A stretch of DNA of 64,000 nucleotides from Semisulcospira habei (taxonomy: Eukaryota; Mollusca; Gastropoda; Semisulcospiridae). The DNA is taken from NCBI GenBank assembly GCA_036245525.1, contig BTPG01000005.1:205804030-205868029 (forward strand), given 5' to 3'. The notes beneath the pieces were generated by a model that saw only the letters and a program-made list of their open reading frames with translations, was not told the DNA's origin and searched no databases. This document shows, one piece after another, positions 56,315-64,000 of this stretch (position 1 is its first letter; each line of letters starts with the position of its first letter). Made by a program: the position numbers and the translations under genes.

Positions 56315-56627
56315 GTCCGAAATAGCTCAGGCAGTTAAGCGTCGGAGCAGGAGAGCGAAGGGAATCGCCGGGTCGTGGGTTCGAATCCCCGTCCCGGCCC
56401 CGGTAGCTGAACTCGCAATCCAGGGGGGAAAGACGGGCTTGTTCCATAAAATGTCCGTTGAAAGGTCCTGGTAAATCAAAGTGGCACAGTTGGAGTGCGC
56501 CTGAGTTGATCAGTGTTCAGGTCGTACTCCATAGGCAATAGATTTCCCTGTAACCCATAACCTGCCCGTCAGGGCCGTCCATTATCACTTCGGTGCTGTG
56601 GACATTAAACACCGAACTAACCAACCA
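56315..56627 (+). repeat. SINE-A, full length
   Basis: Same head (TAGCTCAGGCAGTTAAG, GGGTTCGAATCCCC), body and (AACC)n end as 13021-13342. CCGTTCCTCC occurs at 56299-56308 and again about 56630-56639 as the likely target duplication. Confidence 0.85.
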
Positions 56628-56982
56628 ATCCGTTCCTCCAGAAAAAAGAGAAAAAAAATTAAATCCAAAGTGTGTGGAACTCACTGCAATTTGAAATGCG
56701 GAATCTGCCCACATTATCCCAGTTCAAAGTTCACTTAAAGACTTTTCTTTTTTTGTCAGGCATTTAACATGTAGCTCACCGTTTTTTCCCAGTGAACTGT
56801 TAACTGCCTTTTATTCTGATTCTGGATCTATTGTGACAGGGAAGTGGATGTAAGGTGTTGGGAAGGGATGGGGTGGGTTAAAGTAGTGTATTATTCTGCG
56901 TGTGTCTGAGAGAGAGAGAGAGCGCTGTTGTGTATGCACAGTAAGTCCAGTGTCTTCCTGGAGAACAGCACTATACAAGAGC

Positions 56983-56989
<7 letters not shown>

Positions 56990-57033
<44 letters not shown>
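56990..57033. repeat. (ATT)n microsatellite
   Basis: About 14 ATT triplets; possibly the tail of a lost SINE or LINE copy. Confidence 0.95.
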
Positions 57034-57036
<3 letters not shown>

Positions 57037-57261
57037 GTCATTCGAGTTTTTGATAGTTGCACAGTGAAGTTTGACGACTCCATCACATGAAGTGAAAGAC
57101 AGTCTTATACCCTAGTAGCATGAAGCGGAACTGTTACGTCGCATTTCGGACTCACTTTTTCACGGGTCACATATTCGCTTCTTTGCACCAGCACAGGACG
57201 ATCCGGCGACTATGATATTTGGTCACAGGAACCCTTTCGGCGACCAAAAAGAATGCGGAGA

Positions 57262-57410
57262 TGCGACGGTCGCATCATAGTCACATTTTAGGTTTCATCT
57301 GCGACGGTCGCAGTATGGTCGCGTTTAGGGCTTATTTGTGACGGTCACAGGAGAGTCGCAGTAAGGGCTCACATGGACCGTTGCAGGATGGTCGCATTTG
57401 GGCTTCCTTG
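57262..57410. repeat. four-copy ~37-bp tandem repeat with palindromic core
   Basis: Units start near 57262, 57300, 57337 and 57373. The core TGCGACGGTCGCA is a perfect odd palindrome in the first two, a compensated TGTGACGGTCACA in the third, and degraded in the fourth. Confidence 0.75.
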
Positions 57411-57419
57411 TGGCCCCAC

Positions 57420-58410
57420 GCTTTCCCCACCCTTCTTTGTTCCTCAAACAATATTTGCATGCATAAAATTATTACAAGAGTCAAGCCTGAGCCAAACATT
57501 AGGCATTCTTCTACAAAGAGGCACACTGTAAAATGCATTACAAAGGACTCCTTGGACAAAATGTCTACGTAGTCTATCTAAAGCTTGACAAATACTGTCA
57601 TGAAAAGGAAGAAAAGTGTGACAATTGCAAACGAACCAAACAAAAAAACTGTAAATATGACCCATTGTGTTTATTTATTCTTGATCATTTTTAAGAGTAA
57701 ATGTGTTTTCTTTTTTTCTTCATGTCTTTCACACTCACTTTATATAATAAAAAAAGAACGTAAAAAAGAATCTTAGACATGCCTAGCTTTGACTCTGACC
57801 TCCTTAGTTTTAGTCAGTAGTTCTATAAAATGTACTGCCGTGAATTGTTTGGAAGGTGCCGCTTTAATGTTACTGCACCATACGATTAACTTATGAAAAA
57901 GTGCAAGAATGCAACAAGACAGCCACAGTTTCAACCATTATGGTGAAGAAATTTAAATTTTGTAAGGTATTTTAGCTAACTTATTGAAGCTAATCCATTT
58001 TGGATCTTGTGGTGTAGGAACAGTAAAGCAACACATTTGAATGAGGGGGGCCGAGCCAGAGACAGGTGGGTCCGAGCATTTGTTGTTGTTGCAGAGCCAT
58101 TTTATAAGATCTGTCTTCATAAAATGCCATCTTTGAATAAAAGAAGAGCCGTTAAAATGTCCATAGTGTGGTACAGTTTCATTTCCCCTCGTAAGGGATT
58201 CATCAAATATAAAAACAGCAATTAGGAATGGGTCGCACTGTATCAGTTAGTACAAACGTAAACGTTAGTGGATGAAACATGGTGAAGTAGCCATAGACTT
58301 CATGTTGTAGGCAGCACTGGTGTGTCTCTGTCCTGGTGCAGTTAAATTTTACGATCTGCAGTGTCTTGTATTCACTTGCCATCAGTAGTAAAAGCATTAG
58401 CACCTGAACA
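57420..58410. other. no gene seen
   Basis: AT-rich, no motif or splice-bounded frame recognised on either strand. Confidence 0.35.
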
Positions 58411-58412
58411 AT

Positions 58413-60175
58413 AATAATAATAATAATTACGGTATTTATAATGCGCTTATCTTATAATAATTATAACTCTAAGCGCGCACTCACAACTCGCGCACGCATG
58501 CGCACGCTTTAGACAATGACTCACGTAGCACAAACAGTGAAATACATTACGACGGTCAGCTTGGGGTGGGGAGTGTGGTGATATAGTGCTAAAACTGTTG
58601 AAAGAGGTGAGTTTTTAGGGCGGACTGGAAGGAGGAGAGAGAGTGTTTCTGACGGAGAGAGAGTGGGAGAGTGTTCCAGGTGGATGGACCGTAGACGGAG
58701 AAGGAGCGGGGGGCGAAAGTGTTAAGTTTGGTGCGCGGGATGTGGAGGCGGAGAGGGTCGGAGGCAGAGCGGAGGGAGCGGGAAGGTGTGTAGGGGTGAA
58801 GTAAGTTGGAGAGATAGGCAGGAGCGCAGTTGTTCAGAGATTTGTAGCAGAGAGACAGAACTTTGTATTGGATGCGTTGGGGGATGGGGAGCCAGTGAAG
58901 GAGTTTGAGCAGGGGTGTGATGTGGTCGGATTTTTTCTTTCTGAGGACGAGGCGGGCAGCATTGTTCTGGACGCGTTGGAGAGTGAAAATGGTGGAGTGA
59001 GGGAGACCGGAAAGGAGAGAGTTGCAATAGTCGATGCGAGATAGGATGAGAGAGACAGCAAGTTTGGTGGCAGCTTCGGTAGTGAGGTATTTTCTGATCT
59101 GACTGATGCGGCGGAGGTGGAAATAGCATGCCTGGGTCGTGGCGGAGACGAAGCTGGTCATGGTCAGAGAGGAATCAAGGATGACGCCGAGGTTCTTGGC
59201 CGAGTCAGAGAGGGAGATGGGGGTGCTATCGAGTTGAAGGTGGAGAGAGGGAGGGAGCTGGGAGAGTTTCTGGCGAGTGCCTACCAGCATGGCTTCCGTT
59301 TTGTCGTCGTTCAGTTTCAGCTTGTTTGCTGTCATCCAGTTTTTCACGTCTTCGTAGCAGTCAGCCGTGCGAGTCAGTAGTGACTGAGTGTTGTCGAGTT
59401 TGTCTTTGTCTTGCAGTTGTGAGTCGTCAGCGTAGAGGTGGTGGTGTATGCGGTGGGACTGGATGATGTTGGACAGAGGAGAGGTGTAGAGTGTGAAAAG
59501 GACCGGGCCCAGGACGGATCCCTGTGGAACTCCGCAGGAGAGCGTTACCGGGTTGGAAGAGACGCCGTTGATGGTGACGGACTGCTGTCTGTCGGAGAGG
59601 TAGGAGAGAAACCAGGAGTGAGCAGAGTCAGTGATGCCGAAGGAGTGGTGGAGTCGGTGGATTGATTGATTGATTGTACATTGCTTAACGTCCCGACAGC
59701 AACAAGGCTTTCTCAGGACGTGCCTGCACTGCTTGTGAAAAAAAACAAACTAAACAGAACATTGAATGTATGTCGCCAGCCGGTCAAATACATTAAATAA
59801 ACCTAACACATGGGGCCTAAATAAAGCTAAGACCATTTAGCAACACACATCCAATATCAAGAGCTACAGGCAGTGCAGACAGTAGGGAGAGTTTTAAAAA
59901 GGCAAATACAGGTGAATGGACAAAGGGTAGACAGAAACACATGCCCCAGAATAGAGAGAAAAACCCACCCTGTGGGGCTGACCAGGGTGACCCTGGGAAC
60001 TAAAAAATACCTAACCCCACCCAAGTCCCCCAGGGCAGACCCGGGTGGGGTTGTGGAGTCGGTGGAGGAGGATAGAGTGGTCTATAGTGTCAAAGGCGGC
60101 AGAGAGATCGAGTAGTGTAAGAAGGGAGATGTTGCCCGAGTCAGTGGAGAGAAGCAGCTCGTTTAAGATATGTAT
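58413..60175 (-). mobile_element. CR1/L2-like LINE, RT half, split by SINE-B
   Basis: - strand: 60175-60055 reads LLTLLDLSAAFDTIDHSILL and HRLH. After the SINE-B (59668-60051) it resumes GITDSAHSWFLSYLSDRQQS, SCGVPQGSVLGPVLFTLYT, LYADDSQLQDKDKLDN (the catalytic YADD) and MKNWMTANKLKLNDDKTEAM. It continues through RIDYCNSLLSGLPHSTIFTL and YGPSTWNTLPLSLRQK to the stop at 58589. The 3' UTR carries GATAAGCGCATTATAAATAC and an (ATT)n tail at 58413-58430. Apart from the SINE the RT frame is open over more than 300 codons. The 5' part (fingers, endonuclease, ORF1) is missing. Confidence 0.85.
59668..60051 (-). repeat. SINE-B, full length, inside a LINE RT
   Basis: The 14-bp duplication GTGGAGTCGGTGGA flanks it (about 59649-59662 and 60054-60067). 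The - strand tail is (AATC)n (59662-59677 read ATTGATTGATTGATTG). It is the best-bounded copy of this family. Confidence 0.85.
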
Positions 60176-60560
60176 ATGTAGAACAAATACAAAACCATGC
60201 GTACAGCAACTTTGCATATAACATGGTCAGGTTGAACAAAAGTCAGATGTAATGACACTTTTGGGAGGTCTCGACTACACTATTTCTATATGTGGTACGT
60301 GTATTTCACTGACAAAAGCGATAGACATAACAATAAGAAAAGGTTTGTTCTTTGTATTTGTTACAAACGAAGTTACCTTTGACAAACTATTTATATTTCA
60401 AAAGTTGTTTTTCTCCATCAACAAATTGGTGGAACATAATCGTTCTCCGAGATCAAGAGGAAGTTAAATTCCACACATATGCACCTGAATAAAACACGGT
60501 ATGAACTTCTGTACAAAAGATCATTTTGCAATATGTCTGTTTCTCAATATGACAGAAGAG

Positions 60561-60790
<230 letters not shown>

Positions 60791-61160
60791 AATAATAATA
60801 ATAATAAGATGAGGAAGCAAAACTACGGGGGAAAAAACACAATAAGGGAATCATCGAAAGTAGGGGAAAAAATGACAATGGAGAATTTGAACTGCCTCCG
60901 ATGCAAAAAGCAAGAGAACGAACGCGTGCACAGCATTAATATTATACTCATCTAAGACAGTGTCATAGAATCAGCAGCATCAATAGCGTATAGAGACACC
61001 GACAAGACAATAGACGATCAGTTAGCAAATGTAAGGAGAAAGAGAAAAATATTTGATGTTTACGTGTTATCAGCAGTATTATTCTTATATGGCAAACTGT
61101 GAAGTGACGCTGATTGGAAGTGAGTGTGCAATGCACGTTTAAAATGGGTTTTATCGGAAC
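60791..61160. other. no gene seen
   Basis: A/T-rich sequence between repeats, without a supported feature. Confidence 0.35.
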
Positions 61161-61166
61161 CAGACG

Positions 61167-61562
61167 GTCCGTGGCGCAGTGGTTAAGGCGCCTGCCACCA
61201 ATGCTAAAGATGCGTGGTTCGACTACGGGTTCCGGCGTCGGATTTTTCTCCTCTAGTAAGTGTCACCGTTAATTCGGGCGGACCGTCGGGGGTTCTTTCT
61301 CCGGGTACTCCGGCTCTTCCTCCCCCTCCACTTTGGTATCAGTTTCAGCCCACTTAATCAAATTTCAAATACAAACGATTTTGAATTTCCAAAAACTACA
61401 GTAGCTCGCTTGAGCTTGCCCTTAGCACCACGTGAATGTTCTGTGTTTATGTACAGTGTGTGAGTGAATGCGCGTGATTCACGTAAGCGTGCTTGTTGGG
61501 TTCAGTTCGCGGCGGCGCTTTGAGCCGATTTTCAATTGGGATAAAGCGCCTATTTAATGGGC
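61167..61562 (+). repeat. SINE-C, full length, tRNA-like head
   Basis: Head GTGGCGCAGTGGTTAAGGCG (box A) and GGTTCGACTACGGG (box B-like), body with CCGTTAATTCGGGCGGACCG and GCTTGTTGGGTTCAGTTCGC, and end GATAAAGCGCCTATTTAATG. No ATT tail is left because the LINE begins at once. It is the reference for at least five truncated copies. Confidence 0.8.
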
Positions 61563-64000
61563 AGTGGGCAGATGTTCACATCTGCACGGGACATAGACGA
61601 CCCCGCCCTCCACGAGTCGCCTGCTGCCTTGCAGGCCTGGCCGCTTGGCTGCGGAAAGGCTAAGGGAGGAAACCCCTGACATCAAAGCCCCCGTGTCTCC
61701 GGGGAAGGCTTTTGAGCCAGAGACTAGGACAAGGACAGTCTGATATAAAACCTACGACCCGAGGACCTCGATGCCATCGTCCCAGCTTGCTAGGCCATGG
61801 CAGATGAACCAAGGGTTTAAAGGGTGGGGCCAGTACTGCGCACACTGCACTCCACCAAAAAGCTCCACCGCGCAGGCTTTAGGAAACGTCCACGGACCAT
61901 GACACTGACCATTCCAAGTCCTGTAGCGACGGGCGAGGGGCGAAACGGCAGGTGAAAGATGTCACTGGAAGCCGCAGTCTCAAACCTGCATGCAGGCGGT
62001 TCAGGATATTGGTCGCCTGATGTTGACCTGGGGATGACAACATCACTCGGCACACCCTGAACGACCAAGCAGCCTTCTCTAGGGACAGCACTGCTTGCTC
62101 CACACGGAGAGGGGCCTAGAAAAGGTGGCCTAACCAAAGCTCGTCCCCTCGCAACCCCAGTTGGCTAGCCGCGGTCAACGGGCATCTTCTCCTGCGGTCA
62201 AAAAACAAGAAAGAATAACGGATCCACTCTCATGACGACCACGACCGGACTCAACGTAGCATGCTGGAACGTCCGAACCATGCTCGACAAAGCAGACAGC
62301 GGACGCCCTGAACGTCGCTCCGCCCTCATTGCCCATGAATTGCGGAGGTTAAACATCGACATCGCCGCGCTCAGCGAAGTACGCCTTCCGGACGAAGGCA
62401 GCCTCCAAGAACTTGGTGCTGGGTACACCCTCTACTGGTCAGGCAGGCCTGCATCAGAAAGACGGCTTTCAGGCGTGGGTTTCATGGTCAAGACATCCAT
62501 TGCGACTAAGCTGGAAAACCTACCAACGGGCCACTCAGACCGCATCATGTCCATGCGCCTCCCACTGAGACACCAGCAGCACGTCACCCTTCTCAGTGTG
62601 TACTCCCCAACCCTCCTGGCAGAGCCTGCTGAAAAGGACAAGTTTTACACTGACCTGCGCAGCCTCCTACAGAGTACCCCTGCAGACGACAAAGTCATCA
62701 TCCTTGGCGACTTCAACGCCAGAGTGGGCCAGGACTCTGAAGCCTGGAAAGGAGTCCTTGGCAAGCATGGCGTGGGGAACTGCAATGACAATGGCCACCT
62801 ACTATTGGAGTTCTGTGCGGAGCAGCAACTGGTCATCACCAACACTACTTTTCAGCAAAAGGACAGTCGAAAGACCACCTGGATGCATCCTCGCTCCAAG
62901 CACTGGCACCTTATCGACTATGTCCTAGTGCGTCAGAGGGACCGCAGTGACGTCCTCCTCACCAGAGTGATGCCCAGCGCAGAGTGCCACACTGACCACC
63001 GCCTTGTCCGCTGCAAACTCAGGCTCCACTTCAAGCCAAAACCCAAGAAATGGGGGCCCCCCAAGAAAAAGCTTGATGTTGCCAGCCTTCAGCGTGACGA
63101 TGTGAAAGCTGCCTTTCAGACAGATTTACAGCGCAGGCTCAAAGACACAGCGGACCCAGTAGACTCCTCCCCTGAAACACTTTGGGAACAACTGAAAACT
63201 GCTATTGCAAAATCCTCTGCAGAAGTCTTGGGTTTCGCCAGAAAGAAGAACAAAGACTGGTTTGACGAAAACGATGTAGAGATCCAGGAACACCTAGCAA
63301 AAAAAAAAGAGCCGCCCATCAGGCCCACCTAGCCCAGCCTTCCTGCCCTGTGAAGAAGTCTGCCTTCCGCCTCGTCTGCAGCAGTCTCCAGCACAAGCTC
63401 AGAGATCTCCAGAATGAGTGGTGGACCAGACTTGCACAGAGGACCCAGCTTTGTGCTGACAATGGTGACTACAGGGGCTTCTACGAAGCACTGAAAGCAG
63501 TGTATGGCCCCAGGCACCTGGTACAAAGTCCCCTGCGAAGCGCGAATGGCCAGGCACTCCTCACAGATAATACCTCCATCTTGAACCGCTGGTCGGAATA
63601 CTTTCAGAGCCTCTTCAGCGCTGAGCGCACTGTTCAAGAAGCAGTCGTCCTACAAATCCCACACCTCCCAGTAAAGGTTGAATTGGACGAACCGCCCACC
63701 GCTGAAGAGACCCTCACAGCCATCCACCAGCTCAAGAGTGGCAAAGCAGCAGGCATTGATGGAATACCGCCAGAGATCTGGAAACATGGAGGCACAGCAC
63801 TGCACAACAAGCTCCATGACCTCTTTCTCTGCTGCTGGGAGGAAGGAACACTACCAAAAGATCTCCGTGACGCAGTCGTTATCACCCTGTACAAGAACAA
63901 AGGTGAGAAGTCTGACTGTTCCAACTATCGGGGAATTACCCTGCTGTCCATTGCTGGGAAAATCCTTGCAAGGCTGCTCCTGAATCGGCTGGTACCTGCC
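61563..64000 (+). mobile_element. RTE-like LINE, 5' half (runs off the window)
   Basis: About 670 bp of GC-rich 5' UTR (61563-62231) precede an endonuclease-RT ORF. The element starts exactly at the end of SINE-C and continues past the window edge. Family placing is by endonuclease and RT style. Confidence 0.75.
62232..64000 (+). pseudogene. RTE-like LINE endonuclease-reverse transcriptase, one frameshift
   Basis: Nicks target DNA and copies LINE RNA. ATG at 62232 (MTTTTGLNVACWNVRTMLDK). AP-type endonuclease motifs follow: N in CWNVRTM, E in ALSEVRLP, GDFNARVGQD, HLIDYVLVR and the terminal HTDHRLVR. The open frame ends at 63332 because an A10 run (63299-63308) shifts it. Reading resumes in the next frame with SAFRLVCSSLQHKL, RGFYEALKAVYGPRHLVQSP, the RT start LKSGKAAGIDGIPPEIWKHG and VVITLYKNKGEKSDCSNYRG, ITLLSIAGKILARLLLNRL. 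The shift in a homopolymer could be a sequencing error. If so the element is intact as far as visible. Confidence 0.82.

Overview
The window looks like a repeat-rich piece of a lophotrochozoan genome, most probably a gastropod mollusc. The grounds are spliced host genes with consensus GT-AG introns, an intron-poor Toll-like receptor, tRNA-derived SINEs, several LINE clades, a Ty3/gypsy element whose integrase lies upstream of its RT, very long microsatellites, and many hairpin MITEs. The species is an inference. Two gaps of exactly 500 N (27195-27694 and 51682-52181) are scaffold joins.

Three host loci can be supported, all on the + strand. (1) 12866-21902 is a complete seven-exon carbohydrate sulfotransferase gene (524 codons), with a type II signal anchor, both PAPS-binding motifs and the conserved cysteine-rich C-terminal block. 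(2) 34993-37488 is a Toll-like receptor relic with LRRs, an LRR C-terminal cap, a TM segment and a TIR domain. It carries an antisense LINE 3' end, one frameshift and two in-frame stops, and has no ATG. (3) 38097-38285 and 50512-50718 are two consecutive exons of a cholinesterase-like carboxylesterase, 12 kb apart. The second exon needs two frame corrections.

Most of the rest is mobile DNA, much of it nested. 1-10 kb: SINE and LINE scraps, a PIF/Harbinger-like element, an 8-bp-TSD hairpin element, a pogo/Tigger-like 3' remnant and a DR1-containing repeat array. 10.3-12.7 kb: TTAA-flanked hairpin MITEs, one split by a Tc1/mariner-type transposon. 13-22 kb: the sulfotransferase gene, with introns holding a SINE, a tandem 0.5-kb duplication, MITEs, an L1/Tx1-like fragment and a (GTGC)n block of about 260 bp. 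22-34 kb: SINE with LINE nested in it, MITEs, an I-type LINE with RNase H, and paralogous repeat blocks. 38.5-50.4 kb (inside the esterase intron): a TIR element split by a CR1/Jockey-type LINE, then a full gypsy element with LTRs, TSD, PBS and PPT, itself carrying a 1.05-kb TTAA element. 53.3-64 kb: a LINE ORF1 plus endonuclease, SINEs, a LINE split by a SINE, and the 5' half of an RTE-like LINE running off the end.

The strongest general signal is the density of palindromic elements. At least seven unrelated hairpin families occur. The main one has about 17 copies or part copies and inserts at TTAA, which the window itself shows: one copy is filled at 19910-20124 while a related copy of its target at 24378-24470 is empty, and related TTAA hairpins sit within SINEs.
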